From Polaribacter pacificus (GTDB lineage Bacteria; Bacteroidota; Bacteroidia; Flavobacteriales; Flavobacteriaceae), in the NCBI RefSeq assembly GCF_038024035.1, contig NZ_CP150664.1:1-64000 (forward strand): DNA of 64,000 bases. Reading direction: 5' to 3'. Shown piece after piece: positions 36,278-46,027 of this stretch. Every line of letters starts with the position of its first letter. Position 1 is the stretch's first letter. Under the pieces are notes generated by a model. That model was not told the DNA's origin, searched no databases, and saw only the letters and a list, made by a program, of their open reading frames with translations. A program made the translations under genes and the position numbers.

Positions 36278-38587
36278 ATGTTTAAAAAAGTACTTTTTGT
36301 TGCAGGACTATCCTTTTTGGCAGCATGTAATACCTCAATCGACAATAAAAAGAATCTCGACAATAACTTTGTTACCTATGTAAACCCAATGATAGGGACC
36401 AGTAAAATGGGACATACTTTTCCGGGTGCAACCGCTCCTTTTGGAATGGTACAGTTGAGTCCACAAACCAATTTTGAGGTGATGCATATTGATGGAAAGT
36501 ACAATCCAAAAACGTATGAATATTGTGCAGGGTATCAATATAGAGATTCAACTATTTTAGGCTTTGCTCACACTAACTTTAGCGGTACAGGACATGCTGA
36601 TTTAGGAGATTTTTTAGTGATGCCAACAACAGGGAAGCTTGTATTAGATCCTATAGTAACCAAAGATGGAGGAAAGGGCTTTTACTCAAGGTTTTCTCAT
36701 GAAAAGGAGCATGCTGAAGCAGGATACTATACGGTTGATTTAGAGGATTACAAAATTAAAGCCGAATTAACAGCAACAGAACGTGTTGGTTTTCACCAGT
36801 ATAGTTTTCCAGAATCTTCCGATGCACACATTATTCTAGATTTAGTGTATAATGTGTATCAGCATGATAATAAAAACGTTTGGACTTTTATTCGAGTAGA
36901 AAACGATAGTTTAATTACCGGGTATCGACAAACAAAAGGATGGGCAAGAACAAAAAAAGTGTTTTTTGCGATGCAGTTTTCAAAACCTTTTAAAAGTTAC
37001 GGACACAAAAAATACGACAAGATTCTATATAATGGATTTTATGGTCGCTTTAATGAAACAAAAAACTTTCCAGAAATGGCAGGTAAAAACATCCGAGCTT
37101 ATTTTAATTTTGACACCAAAGCTAATGAGAAAATTCAAGTAAAATTTGCACTTTCACCCGTAAGTACCCAAGGTGCTTTAAATAATTTAAAGGAAGAGAT
37201 TTCGGGCTGGGACTTTGAAAAAACCAAAAACGAAACCCAAGCAAAATGGAATCAAGAGCTTTCTAAAATAGAGATAGAAACAATTGACCCAGCTCAAAAG
37301 GAAACTTTTTATACTGCTCTGTATCACACCATGTTAAGCCCAATTTTGTATGAAGACGTGGATGGTAAATACAGAGGTCTAGATCAAAATATTCACGAAT
37401 CCAATGGATTTACAAACTATACAATTTTTTCTTTGTGGGATACTTACAGAGCGCTTCACCCTTTATTTAATGTCATTCAACAAGAGCGCAACAATGATAT
37501 GATCAAATCAATGTTGGCGCATCAAAAAGAGAGTGTACACAATATGTTGCCAATTTGGAGCCACTACGCCAATGAAAATTGGTGTATGATTGGATATCAT
37601 GCGACCTCTGTTATTGCAGATGCAATTGCAAAAGGAGTTGGGAATTTTGATAAAAAACAAGCACTAAAGGCTTCAGTGACGACCGCAAATGTTCGTTATT
37701 TTGATGGTATCGGAGACTATTTAGATTATCAATATGTTCCGGATGATAAAAGCCATTCATCGGTTTCTAAAACCTTAGAATACGCTTATGATGACTGGAC
37801 CATTGCACAAATAGCTAAAAGTGTTGGTGATACTGAAACTGAAAAGATATTTTTAGAACGTTCAGAATATTATAACAATGTTTTTAATCCAAAAAATGGT
37901 TATATGAGTCCTCGTATGTCTGATGGAAGTTTTCGTAAGAACTTTGACCCTTTGGATACGCATGGTCAAGGTTTTATTGAAGGAAATGCTTGGAATTACG
38001 GTTTGTATGTGCCGCATCAATTGGATAAAATGGTTGCACTAATGGGGGGTAAAGAACGCTTTTCTCAACACTTAGATTCTTTATTTACTATGGAACTCGA
38101 AGATAAGTTTATCGATCAACATGAAGACATTACCAGGGATGGAATAATAGGTAACTATGTACACGGTAATGAGCCAGGTCACCATATTCCATACCTATAT
38201 AATTGGACAGGAAAGGCCTATAAAACGCAAGCTCGAGTTCGTATGATTATGGATACCATGTACGGGCCTGGTGTAGAGGGACTTTGCGGAAATGATGATG
38301 CTGGACAAATGAGTGCTTGGTATGTGTTTAGTAGTCTTGGTTTTTACCCAGTTATTCCAGGATCCGACCACTATGCCCTAGGAAGTCCTCTAGTTAAAAA
38401 TGCAATTCTAAATTTAGAAAACGGCAATAGATTAACAATAAAAACGTTAAATCAAAGTAAAAATAATATCTATGTTAAATCACTGACTATTAACGGTAAA
38501 CAGATTGATAGAAATTATATTTTACACAATGAAATTATGAACGGAGGAGAGTTTATTTTTGAAATGAGCGCTACACCTAAACTTTAA
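36278..38587 (+). CDS. GH92 alpha-mannosidase, short form (lipoprotein)
   Basis: This second GH92 enzyme has 769 residues when started at ATG 36278; an in-frame TTG at 36269 is less likely since the lipoprotein signal MFKKVLFVAGLSFLAACN begins at the ATG. It has VNPMIGTSKMGHTFPGATAP, EGNAWNYGLYVPHQ, VHGNEPGHHIPYLYNW and GNDDAGQMSAWYVFSSLGF. It lacks the C-terminal modules of its neighbour. Amino-acid differences between the paralogues at the acidic motif (GNED versus GNDD) and the Trp/Tyr region suggest different linkages rather than redundancy. It lies 23 bases downstream of the first GH92. Confidence 0.94.
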   Translation: MFKKVLFVAGLSFLAACNTSIDNKKNLDNNFVTYVNPMIGTSKMGHTFPGATAPFGMVQLSPQTNFEVMHIDGKYNPKTYEYCAGYQYRDSTILGFAHTNFSGTGHADLGDFLVMPTTGKLVLDPIVTKDGGKGFYSRFSHEKEHAEAGYYTVDLEDYKIKAELTATERVGFHQYSFPESSDAHIILDLVYNVYQHDNKNVWTFIRVENDSLITGYRQTKGWARTKKVFFAMQFSKPFKSYGHKKYDKILYNGFYGRFNETKNFPEMAGKNIRAYFNFDTKANEKIQVKFALSPVSTQGALNNLKEEISGWDFEKTKNETQAKWNQELSKIEIETIDPAQKETFYTALYHTMLSPILYEDVDGKYRGLDQNIHESNGFTNYTIFSLWDTYRALHPLFNVIQQERNNDMIKSMLAHQKESVHNMLPIWSHYANENWCMIGYHATSVIADAIAKGVGNFDKKQALKASVTTANVRYFDGIGDYLDYQYVPDDKSHSSVSKTLEYAYDDWTIAQIAKSVGDTETEKIFLERSEYYNNVFNPKNGYMSPRMSDGSFRKNFDPLDTHGQGFIEGNAWNYGLYVPHQLDKMVALMGGKERFSQHLDSLFTMELEDKFIDQHEDITRDGIIGNYVHGNEPGHHIPYLYNWTGKAYKTQARVRMIMDTMYGPGVEGLCGNDDAGQMSAWYVFSSLGFYPVIPGSDHYALGSPLVKNAILNLENGNRLTIKTLNQSKNNIYVKSLTINGKQIDRNYILHNEIMNGGEFIFEMSATPKL

Positions 38588-38597
38588 ATCTTTTAAA

Positions 38598-39599
38598 ATG
38601 AAAAGAAGAAATTTTATAAAAAGAGCTTCCATATCAAGTCTTGGTTTGGTAGTTGCTCCCAGTTTAACAACATCTTGTGTTACTGATGAGAAAGGAACAA
38701 CAGCCATTAGTAATAAAAAACCAGTACTTCCTGTTGTAGTGGCTACTTGGCGTTTTCACAATGCAACAAAAGCAGCTTGGGAAGTATTAGAAAAAGGAGG
38801 AGAGTCTATAGATGCAATAGTAGCTGGTTGTCGCGTAGAAGAAGCAGATTTAAAGAACACAACAGTCGGGAATGGTGGTGCGCCAGATAGAGATGGTAAT
38901 GTTACGCTTGATGCCTGTATAATGAATAAAGACGGTGGTTATGGCGCTGTAGTGTGTATGGAAAACATAGCACATCCAATTTCTGTAGCTAGAAAAGTAA
39001 TGGAAGAAACGCCGCATGTTTTATTGGCAGGAAAAAGCGCAGAACAATTTGCTGTTGAGCAAGGCTTTAAAAGAGAGAACTTACTTACCGAGAATTCTAA
39101 AAAAGCCTGGTTAAAGTGGAAAGAAAAATCAGAATATAAACCCATCATAAATATTGAGAACCACGATACCATAGGGATGTTGGCGATTGATGCAAATGGC
39201 GATATTTCTGGTGGTTGTACTACTAGTGGAATGGCTTATAAAATGGCAGGTAGAGTAGGAGATTCAGCCATTATTGGGTCGGGCTTGTTTATCGATAATA
39301 CCATTGGAGGTGCAACCGCAACCGGAATGGGAGAAGAAGTACTTAAAACAGTTGGGAGTTTTTTAATTGTAGAATTAATGCGCCAAGGAAAAAGTCCACA
39401 AGAAGCCTGTGAAGAAGGTGTCAAAAGAATTGTTAAACTCAATCCAAATTACAAAAACTTTCAGGTAGGTTACGTTGCTTTAAACAAGCAAGGAGAATAC
39501 GGTTGTTATTGTATCCATGGAGGCTTTGGAATCAGTAAATATCAAGAAGGAAAACAAGATTATATAGAATCAGATTTTTATACTAAAAAAGAAGCTTAA
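38598..39599 (+). CDS. N4-(beta-N-acetylglucosaminyl)-L-asparaginase (glycosylasparaginase)
   Basis: The enzyme hydrolyses the GlcNAc-Asn linkage of N-glycans once the asparagine is free of peptide. It is an Ntn hydrolase that autocleaves to expose a threonine. The cleavage site is Asp190-Thr191 in NHDTIGMLAID; downstream GGCTTSGMAYKMAGRVGDS and IGGATATGMGE hold the substrate-binding residues, and NTTVGNGGAPDRDGNVTLDA precedes the site. The N-terminus has a twin-arginine-like signal followed by a possible lipobox (KRRNFIKRASISSLG...TTSC). The 333 residues match the classic flavobacterial enzyme. Its stop overlaps the permease start by one base. Confidence 0.94.
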   Translation: MKRRNFIKRASISSLGLVVAPSLTTSCVTDEKGTTAISNKKPVLPVVVATWRFHNATKAAWEVLEKGGESIDAIVAGCRVEEADLKNTTVGNGGAPDRDGNVTLDACIMNKDGGYGAVVCMENIAHPISVARKVMEETPHVLLAGKSAEQFAVEQGFKRENLLTENSKKAWLKWKEKSEYKPIINIENHDTIGMLAIDANGDISGGCTTSGMAYKMAGRVGDSAIIGSGLFIDNTIGGATATGMGEEVLKTVGSFLIVELMRQGKSPQEACEEGVKRIVKLNPNYKNFQVGYVALNKQGEYGCYCIHGGFGISKYQEGKQDYIESDFYTKKEA

Positions 39600-40918
39600 T
39601 GAACACAACTGCAACAAACAAATCCTATAAAAGTGCGTTTATCTTTTTAACCACCTTGTTTTTTTTATGGGGATTTATTACCGTTTTGGTAGATTCATTA
39701 ATCCCCAGATTAAAAGATGTTTTTGAAATGTCTTATGCAAAAACAGTCTTGGTGCAATTCGCATTTTTTGTGGCCTTTTTTGTGTTTTCACTACCTGCGG
39801 GATTCATTTTATCAAAGATTGGTTATAAAAAAGGGATCGTACTTGGTTTGGTAACCATGGCTGTTGGCTGTTTGTTATTTTATCCAGCGGCAGAACACAG
39901 ACTCTTTTCTGTTTTTTTAGTGGGTTATTTTACCTTGGCTGGTGGGATAACCATCTTACAAGTTGCAGCAAATCCTTTTGTTGCCTTGTTAGGAAGTGAA
40001 GAAGGAGCCAGTAGTCGATTAAATTTATCCCAAGCTTTTAATTCTTTAGGAACTACTATTGCGCCAGTTGTAGGAGCCTTGTTTTTATTGAGTGATTCAG
40101 TAAAATCATCAGATGAAATAGGCCTGTTAAACGAAGCTCAAAAAAGTGAATATTATCTTTCTGAAGCAGCAACCGTACAAACACCATTTTTAGTAATTGC
40201 TGGATTTATTTTATTGTTAGCAGTCGTATTTCTCTTTACCAAATTACCAACATTGATAGAAGAAAGCCCAAAAGGCGGTTATTTTACATTGTTGAAAAAC
40301 AAAATTATGCTAATGGGTGCTTTGGGAATCTTTGTGTACGTTGGTGCAGAAGTTGCTATTGGTAGTTTTTTAGTCAATTATTTTTACGATTCAGGCTTGG
40401 CTCCAATAGTTGCAGAAAATGAGACTATGATGAGCATAGCAAACACGATTGCCAATACCTTTAATCAATCATTTTCTGGCAAAGACCCAAAATCTTTATT
40501 GGGGATTTTTGTCATTTTTTATTGGGGAGGAGCAATGATTGGTCGTTTTGTAGGTGCCTATTTAACCAAAATTATGCCCGCTGGTAAAGTGTTGAGTATT
40601 TTTGCTATGCTAGCAATAAGCATGATCATCATTTCTATTAATAGTACAGGTTTACTTTCTATGTGGTCTATTTTAGCAGTTGGTTTGTTTAATTCTATAA
40701 TGTTTCCAACCATTTTTACGCTCAGTTTAGAAGGCTTAGGTGATTTAAAAGCACAGGCCTCTGGTTTGTTGTGTATGGCCATTGTTGGTGGAGCCGTAAT
40801 ACCCTTTTTCTTTGGGAATTTAATTGATGGTTTTGGCTTTAAAACAGCTTTTATTTTAACCATCGTTTGTTATGGTTATATCTTGTTTTATGGACGGTTT
40901 AAGACCAAGAGGGTTTAG
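39599..40918 (+). CDS. Sugar MFS permease (FucP/GlcP/NagP-like)
   Basis: The 439-residue protein has twelve hydrophobic segments and the sugar:H+ symporter features of the FucP family: FLTTLFFLWGFITVLVD, SLPAGFILSKIGYKKGIVLG, a long loop after ILQVAANPFVALLG, and FNSIMFPTIFTLSLEGLG near the second half. Position directly after glycosylasparaginase points to import of a monosaccharide released by the cassette, such as GlcNAc, mannose or fucose; the family has members for each. It should sit in the inner membrane. Confidence 0.9.
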   Translation: MNTTATNKSYKSAFIFLTTLFFLWGFITVLVDSLIPRLKDVFEMSYAKTVLVQFAFFVAFFVFSLPAGFILSKIGYKKGIVLGLVTMAVGCLLFYPAAEHRLFSVFLVGYFTLAGGITILQVAANPFVALLGSEEGASSRLNLSQAFNSLGTTIAPVVGALFLLSDSVKSSDEIGLLNEAQKSEYYLSEAATVQTPFLVIAGFILLLAVVFLFTKLPTLIEESPKGGYFTLLKNKIMLMGALGIFVYVGAEVAIGSFLVNYFYDSGLAPIVAENETMMSIANTIANTFNQSFSGKDPKSLLGIFVIFYWGGAMIGRFVGAYLTKIMPAGKVLSIFAMLAISMIIISINSTGLLSMWSILAVGLFNSIMFPTIFTLSLEGLGDLKAQASGLLCMAIVGGAVIPFFFGNLIDGFGFKTAFILTIVCYGYILFYGRFKTKRV

Positions 40919-40947
40919 TTTATAATTTATTAAATAATAAAATTGAT

Positions 40948-41616
40948 ATGAAAAAGAAAAGGAGTTTGAATTTTACCTCATTTGTAATTGTATTTTTTAC
41001 TTCCTTAGGCGTTTTTTCTCAAGAGATAAAAGAAGGAACTTACTGTGTTGAAAGTGGAAACTTAAACCTTAATTATAATTGTTATACTTTTTATAAGAAC
41101 GGAACCTTTGATTATAAAAGTGGTATGGGAGATGAAGAATACACAATAGGTAAAGGAACCTACCAAGTAAAAGATTCAGAATTAATTGTAGAGTTTAAAA
41201 AGATAGCCCCTAAGAGACTAGGATATAGTAAAATTCAGTTTTGGAGGCAAAAAGGAGATTCTGTTTCTGTGGAAGTACAAGTTAGAAACATGGACAACTC
41301 GTTTGTGAAAGAGAGTACCCTAATGAACTCGATGGACAGTTCTAAAGTTATATCAATAAAAGAAGGTAAAGCTATATTTAAAATTAAAAATTCAACCAAA
41401 GAATCAACAATTAAAATAGGTTTAAAAGGATATGATGGTCAAGAATTTAATATAAAAAATTACTATAATTACAAAGTTGAAGTTTTTTTGAATAAAAAAA
41501 GTGGTGTTCCATTTTTTGATAGAAAAATAAATTATCCACTTGTAGAAGTAAAAGATTCGTATTATATAACTATGAGCTCAAATGGGTACAAAGTACTTTG
41601 GGAGAAGACGCTTTAA
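40948..41616 (+). CDS. Exported hypothetical protein
   Basis: The 222-residue protein has a hydrophobic export signal (FTSFVIVFFTSLGVFSQE) and a beta-rich body (YCVESGNLNLNYNCYTFYKNGTFDYKSGMG, KGTYQVKDSELIVEF). I recognise no family; the early segment resembles small lipocalin-like or META-like stress proteins only in general texture. It is 29 bases after the permease and may be the last gene of the rightward operon, followed by a strong bidirectional terminator. Confidence 0.7.
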   Translation: MKKKRSLNFTSFVIVFFTSLGVFSQEIKEGTYCVESGNLNLNYNCYTFYKNGTFDYKSGMGDEEYTIGKGTYQVKDSELIVEFKKIAPKRLGYSKIQFWRQKGDSVSVEVQVRNMDNSFVKESTLMNSMDSSKVISIKEGKAIFKIKNSTKESTIKIGLKGYDGQEFNIKNYYNYKVEVFLNKKSGVPFFDRKINYPLVEVKDSYYITMSSNGYKVLWEKTL

Positions 41617-41780
41617 TTTTTATAGGTTTTTACTCAAGAATAGTTTAGAGCCAGCTAAGCCTAGTGTTTTTATATCATTAATACAAAGCGAAGCATCAGC
41701 GACGATAGATCTTATTAACACATAGAACTTCCATTTATAAGTTTTGGCATCATGTGAAGAATAATGACAACTGCAAATAT

Positions 41781-41815
41781 AAAAAACCCCGAAGCATTGC
41801 TTCGGGGTTTTTTAT
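41781..41815. terminator. Bidirectional terminator between the glycan operon and yidC
   Basis: The palindrome ACCCCGAAGC / GCTTCGGGGT with A-run before and T-run after (41781-41813) can stop transcripts from both convergent genes. The preceding 160 bases (41617-41780) hold no gene that I can support. Confidence 0.9.
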
Positions 41816-41854
41816 AATAAGATTCTAAAACGTGTTCAGAATAACCCTTTGCGT

Positions 41855-43741
41855 TTATTTTCTTTTCTTTTGTTGTGCTTGTTGCTCTTGCGCTTGTTTC
41901 ATAGCATCGTCTAAACGTTGTCTAAACTTTCCTTTTTTCTTTTCAGGACGTTTTTTGTTTTCTTCAATTTGAGCGTGAATTTTCTTTTCATCAATTACGT
42001 AGTATTTAATAACTAGCATAATTACGATGGTCAATAAGTTAGAAATAAAATAGTACAAACTCAAACTACTTGCATAGTTGTTAAAGAAAAACAACATCAT
42101 GATTGGTGATAAGTATATCATCAATTTCATCATTTTCTGCATGTCAGGCATTCCTTCTTGTTGAGGCGCTTGCATATTTGCTTGTTGGCTTTGATTCATT
42201 TTCATATAAAAGAAAATAGCGACAGAAGCTAAAATTGGGAATAAACTAATATGGTTTCCATAGAATGACGATACAATTGGAATGTGCATGTCCCAAGTAA
42301 AAATTGAATCAAAAGAAGATAAATCATCAGCCCATAAGAAGCCTTTTTGTCTCAATTCTATATTCGACGGGAAAAATCTAAATAAGGCAAAGAAAATTGG
42401 CATTTGCAAAAGTGCTGGGATACAACCAGACATCATGCTTACACCGGCTTTTCGTTGAACAGCCATCGTTTCTTGCTGACGTTTCATTGCATTTTCTTTT
42501 CCAGGCAATCTTTCATTGATAGCTTGTAGTTCTGGGCGAATTACTTTCATCTTAGCACTAGAGACATAAGATTTATATACCAATGGAGACATTAAAATAC
42601 GAACGACAATGGTCATTAATATAATAATCAAACCATAATTGGTCATCCAACCACTTAGCAAATCAAAAATTGGAATAAATACAGTTCTGTTGATAAAACC
42701 AAAAATACCCCATCCTAAATCAACAATTTCACTAATATTAGTGTCTTTGTAACCTTTTAAGATTGTATAGTCTGTTGGTCCATAATACCAACTCATATTG
42801 TAATTTAGTTCACCACCTTGTAGGGCTAAAGGTGTAGAAAGGCCAAATTGTTTGGTAAAGGTTTTGTTGTTTTCATCGGCACTAACCAAATCTTTAGTAG
42901 ATACTTGCGCTGATGAGAAAGGTGTGTCGGTCAATAAGATAGAAGAGAAAAAATGCTGCTTAAAAGCGGTCCATTTTATGGTTTCTTCTAGTTCTGTAGC
43001 ATCTCTTTGGTAGTAGTCTACTTCGTCTTCGTTTTCAAAATAGAGCGTGCTGTACATGTTCTCAGTCTTCATGCTCTTTTCATGACGATACCCGTCTAAG
43101 TCCCAATCTAGTTTTACAGTATTAGAACCGTTAATTACAGTACTTAATCCTTGAGAACGAACCGTAAAACCTACCATATAATCTCCTGGTTTCATCTCAT
43201 AACGGTATTCTAAAAACTGAGAGTCACTTACTTTTAATTTTAAAGAAAGTACTTGATTATCTCCATTTTTAGTTAAGCTAGGGATAAATAAAAGATCTTT
43301 GGTGTTTAAAATGCGATTATCTGTAGTTCCAAAATTTAAATTAAAGGATGCATTTTTATCTTTAATTAAATAAAGAGGTAAAGAGTCATAGGTTTTAAAG
43401 TTTTTAACTTCAGCCTCAATAATTTGCCCCCCTTGGTTGTCTATAACTAATTTTAGAACGCTATTTTCTAAAACTGTAGTTCCTTTTTTTGCGGTTTGTG
43501 CTCCGTAAGCAAAAGCACCGAGTTGGTTTTGCAAAGCAAGATTACTTAATGAGTCATTGCTTACTGCAATGGTAGTTGCATTAGGTTCTACTGTATTGTT
43601 TTTTGTTGTATCAGTAACAGTTTCTACAGAGGATTCTATAGGAGTTACTTCATCTTGGCTTGAATACATAAACCAAAGCATAATCGCTCCTAATAATAAT
43701 AAACCGATAAACGAATTTGCGTCAAATTTCTTTTTTTCCAT
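41855..43741 (-). CDS. yidC: Membrane protein insertase YidC
   Basis: YidC inserts proteins into the inner membrane alone or with SecYEG. The 628-residue protein has an N-terminal membrane anchor (about 11-25), a large periplasmic beta-sandwich (about 80-340) and the C-terminal five-helix insertase region with the conserved YGLIIILMTIVVRILMSPLV, CIPALLQMPIFFALFRFFP and a final Lys/Gln/Arg-rich cytoplasmic tail (KRPEKKKGKFRQRLDDAMKQ). Length and layout are normal for Bacteroidota. It follows pyrG after 183 bases. Confidence 0.96.
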   Translation of the reverse strand: MEKKKFDANSFIGLLLLGAIMLWFMYSSQDEVTPIESSVETVTDTTKNNTVEPNATTIAVSNDSLSNLALQNQLGAFAYGAQTAKKGTTVLENSVLKLVIDNQGGQIIEAEVKNFKTYDSLPLYLIKDKNASFNLNFGTTDNRILNTKDLLFIPSLTKNGDNQVLSLKLKVSDSQFLEYRYEMKPGDYMVGFTVRSQGLSTVINGSNTVKLDWDLDGYRHEKSMKTENMYSTLYFENEDEVDYYQRDATELEETIKWTAFKQHFFSSILLTDTPFSSAQVSTKDLVSADENNKTFTKQFGLSTPLALQGGELNYNMSWYYGPTDYTILKGYKDTNISEIVDLGWGIFGFINRTVFIPIFDLLSGWMTNYGLIIILMTIVVRILMSPLVYKSYVSSAKMKVIRPELQAINERLPGKENAMKRQQETMAVQRKAGVSMMSGCIPALLQMPIFFALFRFFPSNIELRQKGFLWADDLSSFDSIFTWDMHIPIVSSFYGNHISLFPILASVAIFFYMKMNQSQQANMQAPQQEGMPDMQKMMKLMIYLSPIMMLFFFNNYASSLSLYYFISNLLTIVIMLVIKYYVIDEKKIHAQIEENKKRPEKKKGKFRQRLDDAMKQAQEQQAQQKKRK

Positions 43742-43800
43742 TGAATGTTCTTAAAATGTCAACTTGTCATAAGCCTTTCGATTTTTAAAGAAAAGCCCGA

Positions 43801-43808
43801 CAAATGTA
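43801..43808 (-). promoter_or_regulatory. Candidate -7 element of yidC
   Basis: Read leftward this is TACATTTG, a match to TAnnTTTG 59 bases before the yidC start. No good -33 element is seen. Confidence 0.4.
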
Positions 43809-43924
43809 GCAAAACTTGTTTATATGTCCTTTGTTTTGCTTGGGTTAATTACAGATAGCTATAGTGTGCAAACAGTATTCCAATTTACACTAAACTAGTA
43901 TTCGTAACATTTTTAAATTAAATT

Positions 43925-45585
<1,661 letters not shown>

Positions 45586-45663
45586 CAAAAAACATCTAAA
45601 AAAGAGGAATAAACAGCCTAGAATTTTAAAGAATAAAAATATTTGTTTTTTTTTCAAATAGTA

Positions 45664-45694
45664 TTTGCCAAAAACAAAAGTAGTTGTATATTTG
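45664..45694 (+). promoter_or_regulatory. Promoter of rpmH
   Basis: TTTG at 45664-45667, exactly 19 bases, then TATATTTG at 45687-45694. This is a perfect TTTG-N19-TAnnTTTG match about 70 bases upstream of rpmH, leaving a leader of roughly 60 bases. Confidence 0.8.
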
Positions 45695-45763
45695 CGCACG
45701 CTTTTAGCAGACGTAATTTCACTAAAGCAAAATTAATAAAGACGATATTTAAAAATATAAGTA

Positions 45764-45925
45764 ATGCCAAAAAGAACGTACCAACCATCGAATAGAAAGA
45801 GAAGAAACAAACACGGTTTCAGAGATAGAATGGCTTCTGCTAATGGTCGTAAGGTTTTAGCTAGAAGAAGAGCAAAAGGAAGAAAAAAATTGTCTGTTTC
45901 ATCTGAAACAAGACATAAAAAATAA
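45764..45925 (+). CDS. rpmH: 50S ribosomal protein L34
   Basis: A 53-residue, highly basic protein starting [19 protein letters not shown], then [20 protein letters not shown], which is the invariant L34 sequence of the large ribosomal subunit. It ends in ETRHKK with a short extension as seen in Bacteroidota. It stands alone between its own promoter and terminator. The usual partner rnpA (RNase P protein) does not follow; carB does. Confidence 0.97.
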   Translation: MPKRTYQPSNRKRRNKHGFRDRMASANGRKVLARRRAKGRKKLSVSSETRHKK

Positions 45926-45947
45926 TGATTAACAAGATGTTAATAAT

Positions 45948-45979
45948 AAAGGTGTTTCTATTTTAGTAACACCTTTTTT
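45948..45979 (+). terminator. Rho-independent terminator after rpmH
   Basis: A 9-bp stem AAAGGTGTT / AACACCTTT (45948-45956 with 45968-45976) is followed by a T-run. Confidence 0.82.
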
Positions 45980-46027
45980 TATACCCAATGATTTTTTAAA
46001 TTTACCCACAGAACATAACTTAAAATA

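Noticed and set aside
41617..41780. A possible small gene or gene remnant between the exported hypothetical protein and the terminator.
   Set aside because: No frame of convincing length or composition is present; I see nothing supportable.
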